From Nicotiana tabacum (taxonomy: Eukaryota > Streptophyta > Magnoliopsida > Solanales > Solanaceae), in assembly GCF_000715075.1 (NCBI RefSeq), contig NC_134084.1, positions 3,288,501 through 3,352,500 of the forward strand: a stretch of 64,000 nucleotides of DNA. The letters are read 5' to 3'. Positions 21,019 through 34,739 of the stretch are shown here, in pieces. The notes beneath the pieces are model-generated. The model did no database searches. It had not been told where the DNA came from and worked only from the letters and a program-made list of their open reading frames with translations. The translations under genes were made by a program, and so were the position numbers. The first letter of the stretch is position 1. Each line of letters begins with the position of its first letter.

Positions 21019-21209
21019 TATAAGACACGTAGCTGACACATTTTCAAATTACAACGTGTTTGTCACAAAACACACTTTTATATTTGAGTGTTGGATTTCC
21101 TCAAATCAAATATACAGTCACTTTTAATAAATGTTTAATACTACACGTAATAGCTACGTCCCATCCCCTTTTGCTACTAGTCCAGCTAACATGCATACTT
21201 CAGCCTTTG

Positions 21210-21365
21210 GTTGATAAGGCGGAAAAAAAGAGCAGTTCGGTCCACAAAGTATTCTGTATTCAGGTAAGGTCCGGTGAAAAGTCGCACCTTTAGGGATATG
21301 ACGTAGACAATCTACGCTGATGCAAGCAGTAGTAACTGTTTTCACGACTCGAACCGGTAACATAT
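21210..21365 (-). mobile_element. TS-type SINE fragment
   Basis: Contains GGTCCGGTGAAAAGTCGCAC, GACAATCTACGCTGATGCAA and TTTTCACGACTCGAACCGGT. This is the reverse complement of the TS central and B-box regions. Confidence 0.6.
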
Positions 21366-21387
21366 ATGTTAAAATTTCTGTTAGTTG

Positions 21388-21512
21388 AGGCGTTTGGACA
21401 TGAATTGGTTAATATTGAAAAATATTAATATTCGAAGTTAAGTTGAAAGAGAGTATTTGAAAGTAGAAAAATAATTTTCAAATATTTAAAATTTGATCTC
21501 TGGACAAACAGT
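21388..21512. mobile_element. Short deleted MITE of the 19.5-kb family
   Basis: Begins GGCGTTTGGACATGAATTGG and ends with the inverted GATCTCTGGACAAACA. It is much shorter than its relatives, so probably an internal deletion derivative. Confidence 0.4.
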
Positions 21513-22370
21513 AGTAAAGAAGTAAGTCCCTATAATTTCCTATCACTTGATATCTCAGATATTTTTGGTTAGTGTATTTAATTTGAAAATTTGAAGAATT
21601 TATTGTGTTAATTGAAATATTAAATATAATAATATCCCATGTTAAATTTAATGGATGTTTGAAGTTTGTGGGAGGGAGGGAGGAAATCATCTAAAACTGC
21701 AATAATTTAAGTAACTAAAGAATTGGGCCTTTCGGGAAAGAAGAGTTGGGCCTTTATTGAGTGGGCGAGCCCACAATTTCATTGGACTATATATACATGT
21801 GCATAAAGGGATCTTACATAAATAGCCAGTCCACTTTTCTGTTTACTTTGGGCTTTTTTCACTTTTAGCCTCCGCCAGAAGCTATTTACTTTTGATAACC
21901 GGAAAAGTGTATAACATTTGTATAATTTCTGTATATAACCATACATAGTGTGTGTGTGTGTGTAAAATATATTTTTTCGGCTATCATTTTGAGAGCGGCT
22001 ATACAGTGTTATTTTCCCGTTACTTTTTCAATCTGATATTCACTGATTGTACTTGATTATACATATATTATACATAAATAATACATATTATATATTTGAC
22101 TATTTTTAGTTTAAGCAGTTGAGTTGGGCTATTTAGGTTAATTCTTCTGCATAAAAATGTGGATCTAATTGAAATTAAAGTGTACATGGCCCGACCAATG
22201 TTTCTTACATATATATGGGCTGATTATGCAAATATTCTTTTTAGGACACTAATTAAATCCGTTCCTATTTTAAAGGTTAAGCAAATATAGTTCTTGTAAA
22301 ATTACTCTTTTTGGACAATGTTAGACTTAGATCTAAGTTTACTCATATAATTTTTAATTTGCTCACAAAA
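21513..22370. other. Intergenic DNA
   Basis: No gene. A short TG repeat (about 21948-21962) and AT-rich sequence only. Confidence 0.5.
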
Positions 22371-22540
22371 TAGTATAATCCCACTTAGTGGGATCTGGGG
22401 AGGGTAGTGTGTACGCAGACCTTACCCCTACCCTAGGGTAGAGAGACTGTTTCCAAATAGACCCCCGACATCCTTCCCTCCAAGAACTTCCCACCTTGCT
22501 CTTGGGGAGACTCAAACTCACACTTGTCGGGGTCCCACCA
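22371..22540 (-). mobile_element. AU-type tRNA-derived SINE
   Basis: On the minus strand: TTTGAGTCTCCCCAAGAGCA (B-box region), then GGTCTATTTGGAAACAGTCT, AGGGGTAAGGTCTGCGTACA and CTACCCTCCCCAGATCCCAC. This is the AU SINE order. Its 3' 100 bp match the end of the RTE LINE in this window. Confidence 0.75.
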
Positions 22541-23111
22541 CATATATGAGATATCTAATACCAATATTTTGATATAAAGTTTTTACCGATATTAAGTAAT
22601 ACCCATAATCAAATATAAATAACTATAATTTCAAATTTAATATCGGAACAATTATTATCCTTATTTTGATAACCAAACTACATCAAAATTATGAAAAAAC
22701 ACACAAATAGTGGGTTGCTATCCCATACTATGCTATTAAAGATTATAGTGAAATGATATTTTTCGTATTTTTAATTTCGAAAGCTCGAATTCAGTTCTTT
22801 AAATAAAAAATCATCGTCTCTGATAGGGAGCGTTTTACCTCCTAAAATGAAAGAAGAAAAATTAGAAAATGGATCCGAAATATAGTGCTAATGAAAGGGA
22901 TGTTTAAGTCGGCCATGAATATGTTGTTAAAAAGTAGTCAAACTTTCTTTAATATTTTCAACGACTAAAGAATTTCGGCTACTCAATATTATTAGTACTA
23001 TAATATCAGATTCTGAAAGAGACAGAGAAGAAAATGGTCCAACAAGAGAGATATTCTTTTCTTTTTTTAATGATTTCAATGAATCAACTCAAAAAAGGTT
23101 GTCCAACGAGA
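22541..23111. other. AT-rich intergenic DNA
   Basis: No gene or recognisable element. Confidence 0.5.
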
Positions 23112-23493
23112 ATAGGAGTGGCAAAATAGCGGGTCAGATCGGATATACGCGGGTAAAAAATAAATAATATAAAAGTAAAGAAAATATTCGACCCGACAAT
23201 TATTAATACCGATAAAAAAGAGTTACCCGACAGAAAATATAAATATCCACATTATCCATGACTTCTTGAATATGATTACTTTTGGGAGAATTTATAGTCT
23301 TCCAAATTTGAGTAACCTCTAATTTATATAAGTCTTTGTAAATGTAAAAGTTAAACACATTGAGTATCCATTTTAAGTGGATAATATAAAGTTTATTCAT
23401 ATATGACCCGTTTTTAAAATTTTCATTAGCCAGCTCTTTTTAGTAGAAAATATGAATTTTAAACTATTTTTTTATTCATTTTGCCGCCACTAG
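23112..23493. mobile_element. Foldback element with TSD
   Basis: Inverted ends TAGGAGTGGCAAAATAGC and ATTTTGCCGCCACTAG, flanked by ACGAGA on both sides (23106-23111 and 23494-23499). Non-coding. The superfamily is uncertain; hAT is possible. Confidence 0.55.
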
Positions 23494-23499
23494 ACGAGA

Positions 23500-24050
23500 C
23501 ACTGGAAGAAACTTTTAAGGTATCATTTCTTTGTCGAATTTAGGATATTAATTTCGTTATAAAATTTAAGGTTATTTTTATTTTATATTTAGTTATTGGT
23601 ATTAACTAAAATTGAGATAAATTTTATGAAATATTAATATTATCTATGCCATATAAGATATGGGATATATATCCTTATTCCGAACCAAATGACCCCTAGT
23701 GTTTTAGCGTTATATGAGTGATATGACCATTTTCACATAAAATTGATAAAATATAAATATAAAAACAAGAAATAAACATAAAAAGTCGATAAATAAAACA
23801 CAAAAAATCTTTTTAAAATTATTTTTTCTTATTCAAATTCCTGTTTGTCACCTGGCCAACCTTTTACCTACTCCCTCTTTCTTATATTCCTCCACTTGTG
23901 TCTATTACTATATAAGTTAGTCTTCTTTTTCAATTTTTGTGAAGCATAATACCTCACGTGTCGGCTGAAAAAGAAAAAAATCCTAATTATTTTACTCTTT
24001 AAAAACAATATTAAAAGCATTTAATATTCGCATTAAAACCTCGATTAATC
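23500..24050. other. AT-rich intergenic DNA
   Basis: No gene seen. Confidence 0.5.
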
Positions 24051-24170
24051 TGAATTTGTACCGTATAAGACCCTTTAAAGACCGAAAATGCACTCTTTAC
24101 CAGAATCTTTTTACATTTTATATGCTCGAATCTGAGATCCCTGATTAAAGGTCGGAAAGATTCATGCCAC
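24050..24170 (-). mobile_element. Decayed SINE, family of the 4.6-kb copies
   Basis: TAAAACCTCGATTAATCTGA, ACCCTTTAAAGACCGAAAAT and GCTCGAATCTGAGATCCCTG follow the reversed SINE order, including a B-box complement. Confidence 0.5.
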
Positions 24171-24609
24171 CCCAACTAAAAACATCATTTTCATATAGAA
24201 AAAGTTAATTAGAGACTAAAAACATCTTGTTTCTTGGTTTAATGGTGGAGTTCAAATCTTGAGCAAATCATATTTAAAAGAATCTAAGGATTAGACATAT
24301 ATCCTCGTACAAAATTAATAAGAACATCGACACGTTATCTCGACAAGAATAGAACACACGATTGCTACTAATAATGTCCATCTTCTTTGAATTTGATTAA
24401 GCTATAAGTGCATATTAATCATGTACAATGTAATAATATGGTCAAGATTATGATATGACAACGTCCACGTGTCGACACTGTAGTTCATCTAAAATTCCTT
24501 AAATTCAAAGTTAACGTTTAGCTATGTATAATTTTTTTTCATCTCATTTTGGGGTTAGCTAATTACATTCCCTGCACCTAAGGGTTTAAAAAAACAGCTG
24601 CCTGAGACA

Positions 24610-24767
24610 AGAAATATAGCTTGCATGCAAGTCAATTTGTAGGTCATAGACCGTCATAGGGGTAAGCCGTGAACACAACCTCTTACAGAATATAAAGTAA
24701 GACTGCATGAATGAGACGCAATGTGGTTCGCCCGTTCGCAGCTCCCCATCCCTATAGCAAAACTTAG
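24610..24767 (+). mobile_element. TS-type SINE, left part (nest level 1)
   Basis: GTGAACACAACCTCTTACAG, AATGTGGTTCGCCCGTTCGC and CTATAGCAAAACTTAG align to the TS SINE 3' half. It stops at CTTAG exactly where an LTR begins. The missing tail reappears at 37639. The 5' limit is fuzzy. Confidence 0.7.
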
Positions 24768-26103
24768 TGTCACGATCCAATTTCCATTCCAGGTCATGAT
24801 GGCGCCCAACACCGTTGTTAGGCAAGTCAACATTAATCAATCTAGTGGTTTTTCATTTTAAATAAATTACTAAGTGAATGTTATTTTCTCATTTATTCAA
24901 AGGTTTAGAGGTTTGCAAATGAAGCACAATTTAAGCGGGAGCAATTAAGTAAAAATCGAAATCACGTAAACAAATCCAAAATCATAAGTCTACTAGCGCG
25001 TTTGCCAAGATCTGGTATCACAAGCATGTGTGCATCTAGTAGATTATACAAAAGAATACTAGTCTATTGTCTGAAAGGAAATAGACAGAAAATATAATAT
25101 AAAGAAGACTCCAGCTATTGCAGGACGACTCAGAAGGCAGCTCACCATGAAGTCTCGAAAAGGGAATCCGATGTACGCGCCAGAATGATGACCAGATGCA
25201 CCTGCCTCAAATCCTGTACAATCAAGTACAAAAGTGTAGCGTGAGTACATAAAAATATGTACCCAGTAAGTATCTCATCTAATCTCGAAGAAGTAGTGAC
25301 GAGGGGTCGACTTCGACACTTACTAGGGCCAACAATATAATAATGTGAAGTTCCAAATTTAAATCATAATGCATGTAGATAACAATAAGCTCAGAACAAG
25401 AATAATAACTAGAAAATCCTTCCATCATATTTAACAATCCAATGCACTTTCTTCATTTAAAACAGGTGACCTTTCAAGCAACAAATTATAAAGAGCTTCG
25501 GTTCTATTATCACACATAAATACCACCGAGGACGTTCGGCCCGATCCAATATAAATGTAAATTGTGCACTGCCGAGGGTCGAACAACGCTAACCATAGAT
25601 GCATCTATTCACCCCGCTCGTGAATCATACATGCGACGCGATCAAACATAAATTTAAGGAGTTACCCCACTTGCGAATCATACGTGCGACGCGGTCAAAT
25701 ATAATTTTATTATTTAAATCATAATCCTTTCTCGATTCTTTTAAAAAATGAAGACAATTCAATTTGAAGCTTTTAAATCCTTAGTAATCCTCAACTTAAT
25801 TCCTTTTGTTACAATTAGCATGTATAATTAAATAACGGTGTCCACAAAGCATGGTGTAAACCTAAAACTACCCGGACATAACATGAATAGTAGTTACGTA
25901 AGGACTCTCGTCACTTCGTGCGTAAGTAGCCCCCCACAAATAATCACATATTAATTAAGTTCACCTATGTGAAAATTTCCCTCTTACAAAGTTAGAAAAG
26001 AGACTTATCTCGCCTCAAGCCTACTTCTAACTCAAGAATGCGCTCAAACCCTCAAACCGGAGCCGAACAATCCAAAACTATTCAAATAGTGTAAAAACCA
26101 ATC

Positions 26104-27035
26104 TGATAGAATGTAAGGGTCCACCAAACTCTATAGAGAACCAGGTTCTCTATCAGGTTCGACAGTACACATACACAACATCAAATAAATGACAAGAGGA
26201 ATTTTACGTGGAAAATTCCTAGCCCAACAAGATTAAAAACCACGACCTACCCTTGTAGGATTTCAACTTCACTACTGAGCAACTTTCAGATTACAACCTA
26301 TGCAACCTAGGAATTAAACTCTTAATCCCTCACTAACTTGTAATACTCTATTACAAGCCACTTTGTGATAAACTCTGTTACAAAGACTTTACAACATGAC
26401 TAACTCTAGTCAAGACTCAAACACATTGGTTTAAGGTTTACAAAGGTGTTCCTATAAAATGCTTCTAAATAAGTTAGATAGGAATTACAATTTGAAGAAC
26501 TATTATAAAGTCACAACTCAACTAAGAACATACAATAAATCAATATGGGAACTGGTCCATAGTTGCTTTGTTCTTTATTCTTGAAGCACTTGAAACCTTC
26601 TTGCTGAATGGCCACGTGAGTGAGCTTGAGTAAAAATCTCAAAGTGTTCAAGTGTGTTGTTTTACCTCCCTTGAATGCATATATACATGTGTGACATCAC
26701 TTACAACAATGTAAGCAAGGTAGGTAAAAAGTCTTCCCTGGAAAGTTGACTACAACACTGTTCCTGCACTGTAGCGTGTGCAGGCAGCAACTTTCCAACT
26801 GGAAAGTTGACTTCGTACAGTCTCCTCGGGGACTGGTAGGGACCTGGTCCCTCAGCTGTTTTTTCCACTCTAAAGAGTTGAAACATAACGCACGCTAAAT
26901 CCCAACCTGAAACCTTGTGATCTTGAGGTCTTGTAAATGTATAACAGGTTCTTTATCTATTTCTGGATAGTAAGTGTGTTAGATCATCAAAACATAAAGT
27001 AAAGTACTTATAACCAAAGTACTTGTAACCTATCA
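26104..27035 (-). mobile_element. 3' LTR of SIRE-like element
   Basis: 932 bp, ends TGATAG...CTATCA. It aligns along its whole length with 35264-36283 at roughly 95% by eye. Both carry the repeated GGAAAGTTGACT word. Confidence 0.85.
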
Positions 27036-27053
27036 ATTTTCCCCTTTTTGAAT
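27036..27053 (-). other. Polypurine tract of SIRE-like element
   Basis: Minus strand reads CAAAAAGGGGAAAATTG directly before the 3' LTR, the expected plus-strand primer position. Confidence 0.65.
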
Positions 27054-27305
27054 GACAAACTTATAATTGAAAATCCCAGAAAGTTCCACAGAGGACCAGA
27101 TTGTGAACCAGAAAGACCTTAAGTTCCCCTTGAAGCTCTGCATTCCCCCTTAGTCAGTACCTGAACCTTTGTGAGTTCCCCTGAATGAGTTCCCCCTGAA
27201 TCTGTATTTTGTTTTCAGATTGTTATTCATTCATGCTCTCATTCATACTCTTTATTATTCAATTAAATCTTCCCCCTTTTGGCATCATAAAAAGCACAGA
27301 ACAGG

Positions 27306-30300
27306 TGGCACACCCCTTTTTTCACCAAACTTCACTAAACCCCTTAAATTAATAAAAAAGTTATTTTTGAAGCTTGAAAAGGAGTTTTCAATTAGAACGC
27401 GACAAAAATTTGTGTTGAAAAAAATTAACTCAGAGTCGCCACCTAACATTTGTTTCGGTGTGCCAGGTTATCGTTTTTAAAATGATTTTTTTCTTTTAAA
27501 ATGTTTTAGACTCTAAAACCAAGTCCGCACCAGAGATTTGGGTAAGGGGGTTCGTTTGACTCAGGGAGAAGGTGTTAGGCACTCCCCAAGTCCCGTGAAG
27601 GTCACGGTTGCATACCCGATCTAGTTAGCTTTTAAAATATTCAATTGAGGTAGAAAGCACAGAAAAGGGAAAATAAACACACAAGAGGCTCGAGGTCGTC
27701 CCCACCTAAATAAAAAAAGAAAAATGAAAATAAAGTAAAAATACTACAAGTTTCTACTTTTGGCCTCCATTTACAGAATACTTCGGGGCATACCCCGGAA
27801 TAAAATATATACAAGTCCTTCGGGGCATTCCCCGAATAAATTTAACTAAGGGAACGACCTCTTGCCTCAAAATTAATAAAAATCCTAAGGCTTGCCTACT
27901 CAAATGTTATAGGCCTAAACATGCTCCTAGTGGACAATATAATAAAAATAAATAAAGAAACTAAGTAAAAGTAAATTCTAAATCATGCTCATTTTCCTTT
28001 TAACTTCTTATTTCATGCGTGTGACCAAGCCCAATCTTAAAATATGGAAGCAAATTTAAATAGCTAATGAGATCGGTCATTCCCTACTCCCACGGCTCAA
28101 TATTATTCAGGACAATTCAAACAAAGCATTAATAGCACACAAGGATATGAGCAGAACAAAGAAAAGTGATGGATCAAAGTATAGTAAGAGTCTCTTAAAA
28201 TTTAACTACCTCACCCATCCCATGGAACTCAGACAGATTTAACATATGGTCTCAACATGAAAGAAAGTGAATATGAAACTATTAAGTTAAAACCCATGTA
28301 ATCTAGAATGAAACTATGAATTAATATGCTTAGTCAAAACTTATGGAATTCTATCATTTTTCATTTGACTTCAAAAGCACAGACCCTTTGTGTCTTAAGT
28401 TCAAGAGAGGCAAGTAAATCATCTGTTCAGGGAACATCACTCATATGCTTAAAGCTGAAGAAACATGAGGGAATTAGCAGTGGCACTATTCATATTTCAT
28501 GGAAGTCGGACTTTAAATAGGCAACTCAAGACAAACAAAGACACATATCAGAATAACATGAGAACAGAATAAAATTATCACAAAATTGAGCAGATTCACA
28601 TTGAGATGCGACAGACCAGTTGAACATGTAAATGTAGACAACTCCAAACCTACAAGTAACGCGGTGCGTGAAACATGGCTACGAAACTAACAGGGATCTT
28701 CCCAATCATCAGAAACAAGCGGGCAACTCGAATGACAGTTTAGAATTAACAATTGCTCAAGTGAGTAAAATTGAATGAGGGCTTAACAGTTACCAAGAAA
28801 ATAGCATTGAAGTCGATGTGACTATGGCCAAACAGAGGGCTGTCTAAAACTAACAGAAATCCATTTCACATTCCACACTAGGATAAACAATTCACTTTTC
28901 ATGGAAGATTTGATCATTCACTATGGTTTTTGATACATGATCTTTAAAACATGGACACCAGCTTGAAGATGAAACTAAATGCATCGGTTCAACTATCCAA
29001 GCAGACTTCAACAAGACTAATCCACGTATTCATTCTTCCTCGATCTCGATTTCAAACCAGCATACAAGACACTAATTAAATTTGCAAAGGAAGCGCATCA
29101 CTGATCCATAAATCACACGAACAAGCAAATTTCAGAAACTTAGAAAGATCGAGCTAAGCCAACAACGAACTTAACTTCAAAACAGAAACACGACTTATAT
29201 CAAAGTAAAACAGAGTATCAAATACCTCTTTCGAGCACAAATCAATGCCAAAGAAAGAAACAATGAAGGAAAAGACGGACCTGTTAAGCCGAGGTTTTTC
29301 TCAACAACAATAAAGAAGCAATAAGTACAGAAGCTTTAACTCCAAGAATCCCGTCGTGAAATGGCAACACAAAAAAAAGAGCAGCAACTACAATTAAAGC
29401 CGTGAGCAGCAACTGGAACCTCAACTCGACACCGCAAATCGCAAATCGAACACGAACTCGAATCCTAATTTCAATTAAAATCCATTTCTGAACGTCATGA
29501 CCAAAAGAAGAAACTAAAATATTTTTTTTGGTATTTTCTGATTTTCGAAAATGGAACAACACTTGAACAAAAATCAAACTCAAACTTGTTGGTTTTTTTT
29601 TTGGAATGCAAAACCAAACAAAAGAATCTCCCAAAACTGAAAAGAACCCTAGAACCTTTTTCTCCAATTTCTGATTTTTCACCCTTTTCCAAAATTTTTC
29701 TCCAAACTTCCCCCCAAGACTGTCCGAAAACTCCAAATATATAGCTCTCTCTCCAAGCTTTTCTCCTTCTTCAACAAGAAATCTCCCAAAATCGTGTGGA
29801 ACCCCAACAAGATCCGAAAATCCCATTTTTAACAAAAATCAGAAAATTGAAGTCTTGGCAAAATTTAATCCAACGGCTCCCATTTTCCAACATTTATTTC
29901 AAGGAATCGGATTTTTATTTAAACAAAAGAAATAAAAGAAGGAATCCACATGAATCGGATTGAAATGATGAGATTTGGTACGAAAGGGATGACGTGGAAG
30001 AAGGAAAAAATGAGGGGGGGGGGGGGGACCATGGGACTCGTTGAGTGAACTCGTCGAAAAATCGGCGAGTTGGAGGCGGGTAGAAGGCTGGGAAAGGTGG
30101 GGGCCGATTTGGTGTTCTCTCTCTTAGGTTTAGGGTTTGTGGGGAGATATTATATTTTTATATGGTTGTATGGAGGAATAATAACCATTGGATGAGATGG
30201 GGGTGAAGGGCTATGGTTTAAAATCGAAAATGGGGTGGGTCAATGGGTTGGCCGGTCGGGTATTGGGTTGGTTTGGGTTATCCGATTTTGGGCTTCCTTT

Positions 30301-30726
30301 TGTGTAGAAATGGAGCTTCAAATTTGTACTTTTTCAATTTTTAAAGTCCATTAAATAACAAACTCAATCTTTTCAATTAAAACTAAACTAATTCCAATTA
30401 ATTAAATAAACTATATGATAATATGAAACTATATATTTTTTAATATATCATGTTTTATATAAATTAAAAATAAGAGTGAAAATCATAGTAAAAACAAAAG
30501 ATATGGCTATAAAATATTAATAATCTAAACTAAATAGAAATAAGGTAAAACATGACACTATATATATATATATATTCTTATTAATTATTATTATTATTTT
30601 TAGATTTTTGTGCCTTAAAAATAGTAATAAAGTAAAATCATATAGAAATAACCCGAAATAAATATCCTAAAAATAATGACTATTAGAGGTGATTCTAATG
30701 CGTAGGTCAAAAATTATATGTCTACA
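27306..30726 (-). mobile_element. Long solo LTR (nest level 4)
   Basis: 3.4 kb. On the minus strand it starts TGTAGACATATAATTTTTGA and ends AAGGGGTGTGCCA. Flanks are ACAGG (27301-27305) and ATAGG (30727-30731), one transition apart. Near the 3' end are GGTGGCGACTCTGAGTT and GAGAAGGTGTTAGGCACTCC, words I associate with long LTRs of Tat/Ogre-type Ty3 elements. It interrupts the SIRE-like element between the env-like ORF and the PPT. A 14-G run is at 30014-30027. A 183-codon open frame at 29284-29835 shows no domain and I do not call it a gene. Confidence 0.75.
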
Positions 30727-30985
30727 ATAGGTTAGTAACATAAAGAAGTCATGCCACATATGTGCTCACAGCATGATAGAAGACAGAAACAAAAGAGCAA
30801 CAACATAGATAGCAAAAAGGAAATCACTTTCATTAACCAGAATTAGACTTTTACAGGCGGGAGCAGAATCATTATTTTCATCCACAGTCTAAAACAAACA
30901 AAAACAATTGCCAGAAACAACAAAACATCACCAAAAATTACTTAAGAAGATAGACACTGGAAACTGGACACTAAAGCGACATTCT

Positions 30986-33302
30986 TTAAGGGACACTGGA
31001 GGAAGGGGGCTTGGAAGAGGAAGCAAGAGTTTGGAGGAAAAGATCCATGCGAGCATTCGCGGACATTTACTCATTGAGCAGTCTTTCTTTCAGGTCCTCC
31101 ACCTATTTCTTGAGTTCATCATTCTCCTTTGTTAGGCGTGCAACCTCCACGTTGTGAGAACTACTAGAACCAGGTACCTTTTGCAACTGACTGAGCTGAC
31201 TCTCAAGAATCGCGTTCCTAGCCTTCAACTTCCGGATCTCCTATGTGGCACTATTATGAGAATTTATCAGTTGAGAGATTGTGAAAGTGCTTCCAAACTC
31301 CTCCGACTTTGTCAATACACTCACACTCCTCCAGAGTAGTATTTGAAAATGATTGCTTTTTGGTGCCCACTTTGGCCTGTCCCGGAGGTACTTTGAAAAC
31401 TCAAATACCTTTGTGAGAAGGAACTCATAAGGCAGTCCAGGATTCCCATCGCTAAGGTTTTCTACTTTCTGCATATGCTCAATTATTATGGCAGGTAAAT
31501 TGATGGAGGAAAAATTATCCAAGGTTTCCATAAGGAATAGGTCAGCTTTGGATGCAACAGATCTTCTTTCAGCACGGGGAAGCAACACTTTGTTAACCAT
31601 CTCAAAGAGCAACTGATAAACTGGAAGGAGTGCCTTCTTATGAACATGTTACCCATGATGTAGTGCTTTGTCCTTGACAATGGCATTTCTGAAGTTTGGT
31701 GTGCAGGCACCATGAACAGATGATAGTCCTTCGGTAGGAACACCCAGAAGTCACCCCAATAAGGCAGAGTCCATCACTATGTTCACCCTATTTACCAACA
31801 CACAGATTTGATCACCATCTATTGTGAAGAGGCTGGTATAGAAACTCCGTACCTCATCCTCATACACTATAGGAGCCTCACTTGTAAACAGATTGGTCTA
31901 TTGTTGAGAATCACAAATGTCCACTAATTGTCTTATCCCAGCACTCTCTAGAATGTCAGAAGCAAATGTGCAGCCCCACAACACCTTCTGATTTACCAAC
32001 TTTCTTTTCTCAGATCTCGGAGACCCACTCACTTTTCCTTTCATCCCTCTTTCTTTTCACTGACTTGCTAACAGACTTTTCCTTCTCCACTAACATGTTC
32101 TATATATGTTCACCAGATTTTTCTACTTCTTCCTTATCAGACTTGTCACCACGCTCCTTCACTGTTTTGTCACCAGAATATTTTACCAACTTTTCACTAG
32201 AACCAGCAACAACACTCTTGGAAGAACTCTCAGCACCCTTAGAGGTGTGCCTTTCGGATTGAGAGAGAGAGAGTGCTTCTTCCTTGAAGACTTGTGGGCC
32301 AGGGAACTAGGTTCTTCTTAGGTTTTCTCATCCACATCCACTATAGGAACATCCTTTGCTTGTACAACTTTTCCATCTTTGACCAACCTTCTCGTTCTCT
32401 GACTCCTTTTACTCTTCTTGAGAGCAAACTCTAGAGCCTCGTTTTGCTGCAACCATATAGTAGGTCGCTTAAGAGGTGGCTGTGAAGTTACCACTGGTTT
32501 AGTCCTAGTTCTGATAAAACTAGCATATACCAAATCATCTGCGTTCTCTTCACTGTCAAGATTCGTCTTAGGCATCACCATATTCAAAGGCTCAACATCG
32601 AAATGGGGAGAGAGAGCAGGATCAATACTGACCTGGGGAGATGACTCTTTGCCTAGATCCTCCAAGGAGGGATCAGGTTCATCATTTGGGACCCCAGTAG
32701 CATCATCTTGTGTCGGTTGTTCAAATGGCATAATTGCTCCCTTTTCTTCTGATGGATGGGTATCTTCCCTCTGAGGCTCAGACCATCCTGCATATTCCTC
32801 TATAGTCCCCTTACGCAATGGAAAATGTATCCTCTATTCCCTCCTTTTCTTGTAGTTCCATGACGATTTAAACAGTCGAAGGAGTGATACCTACAGAGTC
32901 ACAACTTTTCATGGTGGTCTCAGCCTTTTCATGACTAATCACCATATTTTCACTCAAGTGCTCAGCCATGGATAGAGTTGAATTTTCCTGAACGAGGTTC
33001 CCTTGTTTACCCTGTTCACCCTGTTGACTCTGTTTGACCGGTGAGACTGGAGGAGGACAGACATTCTCAGACTTGCTTAGATGAGGAGTGGACTTGGAGT
33101 GGGTAGGAGAGGGAGTGGAGTGTGGAGGAGACTCTTCTTTAGGGTTTGGACTAGTGATTGTGTTGGGAGAGGAGTTCACTGTTGAAATACTGACTGGTGA
33201 GGACTCAATCAAAGTGTTGTCAAGCACACTGAAGGTTTCTTGATTTTCGCACATGATGAGATTATTCTCGAAGGAATGTGGATTTGAGAAAAGAGAAGAC
33301 AA
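30986..33302 (-). pseudogene. Env-like ORF of SIRE-like element
   Basis: Starts MSSLFSNPHSFENN (33302). A long low-complexity serine, proline and threonine region comes first, then a charged region (FALKKSKRSQRTRR). About 1.3 kb further on is a conserved block, KVLLPRAERRSVASKADLFL followed by INLPAIIIEHMQKV and LPYEFLLTKVFEF. It ends in a coiled coil (EIRKLKARNAILESQLSQLQ, then RLTKENDELKK). The block resembles the domain annotated as a putative plant transposon protein and found in env-like ORFs of plant retroelements. There is a frame change between 32868 and 32818 and several in-frame stops (for example before EIRKLK). The true role in these elements is not established; calling it an envelope is convention. 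Confidence 0.65.
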
Positions 33303-33849
33303 ACAGGGAATTTTGAGTTTGGAGGAGAAATGGTTGTGATGTTGATTTAATTATGATGAGGGGCCGGTTCTGAAATGGCAGCACCCTTTTGCTTGGGAGG
33401 TGTATCGTTTAGAAAACGGAGTGATGTTTGGCCGGTGACGTATTGGCTGAAGAGACACGACTTTAAAGAGACTGTCACGTTGATGATGATATGGCATTGT
33501 TTTGGTCTATTTTAAATTGTGTATGAAAGAAAAAGAAGCTACTAACCTGCATCAGAAAACTAGGTTCCCTGATAGGTCTGGCACGTGAGTTTTATCCCCT
33601 TATTCATCATGCACTGCAACATATGCTTCTCTAGTCATCATGTGTGTCTACCTGTAACGGTATATAGGTGAGTTAGACTTAGCCAAAAAACACTTTAGCT
33701 AGCTTTTACCTGACTATGACTTTCATAACCAATAATGAGGAACCGGGTTCTCAGTTGGGGTTTATCATTCCCCAGTGCAAGGCGATCTTTCTTAGAATGC
33801 TTTCTTCCCAAGGCTTTTAGTGAAGATGTCTGCAACTTGATCTTCAGTA

Positions 33850-34262
33850 GTCACTGTATTTGGCCCTCTTGAGTTGGACTCAAGTTCTTCCAATTTGTTG
33901 CTTGGTCCACAACACTTGACCACACCAGGATGCTAATTATACATATTCTGCTTCAGTTGTTCAGAGTTCCATTGGATTTTACTTCCTTGAGCCTCATGAG
34001 ACAAGATAGGAACTCAAAGACTGTCCCAGTTCAAGCGAGCTTTTCCTATCCATTACTTGGAGGATGGTAGAGAACAAGGTCCTGTGTTCCTCTAAGATAT
34101 CTCAAAATTCTTACACCAGCCTTCAGATGAGAATCATTTGGATTTGACTAAGACCTTGCATAGAGCCCAACTCTGACCACGATATTTAGTCTACTTGCAG
34201 TAAGATACATAAGTGATTCAGTGATGTCTCTATACAAAAACCATCTTTCCAACAGCTCCTTT
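33850..34262 (-). pseudogene. Copia RNase H remnant in SIRE-like element
   Basis: Translated pieces such as LYLTASRLNI, SNPNDSHLKAGVRILRYLRG and TQDLVLYHPP correspond to the end of copia RT and start of RNase H. Broken by stops and indels; position between integrase remnant and env-like ORF is as expected. Confidence 0.7.
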
Positions 34263-34368
34263 TTCAGTTCCTATTGTTGTAGACGGGGGACCCGGTTCCT
34301 TGCTGGAATCAATGGGCGTTCTCTTTTGAGATGAGTGCGTCAGGAGGATTCCTCCATCTCTTACACCA

Positions 34369-34599
34369 TCAGATTTTCAAAGCTGACCCTTCCCATTGTT
34401 GAGAACATAACAATTGTACCCAGATATCCTCAATTGAGTCAGTAACTTTGGTCAATATGTTTGCAAACCCTATATCAATTAATATTGACTGTGCCCAATT
34501 TTCAAGAGTCCTTTTCTTCTTTTCAACAACTCCATCTGATATGGTGTTCTTTGAGCTAAATGGTTGAGTAATTCTTCTTTGAATATAACATTCGTCCAC
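34369..34599 (-). pseudogene. Copia integrase remnant in SIRE-like element
   Basis: The frame contains GVVEKKKRTLENWAQSILID, a clear relative of the copia integrase stretch around the catalytic glutamate (VVERKNRTL). Only about 75 residues remain. Confidence 0.7.
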
Positions 34600-34739
34600 T
34601 TATGGCATTATCCAACCAGGTTCTTCATATCCAGTTTGTTTAGATATAGACAACTTGCAATGCTCCAGTCTTTTGTCTCAAGGTTCAGCGTTGTCTTCAA
34701 CAGCTTTCAACCAACTTATATCTCTGATAGAGGCCAACC

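Noticed and set aside
29284..29835. 183-codon minus-strand frame
   Set aside because: Lies wholly in the long nested solo LTR, low complexity, no domain recognised.
32418..32774. 118-codon plus-strand frame
   Set aside because: Antisense to the env-like ORF, which shows the recognisable pattern.
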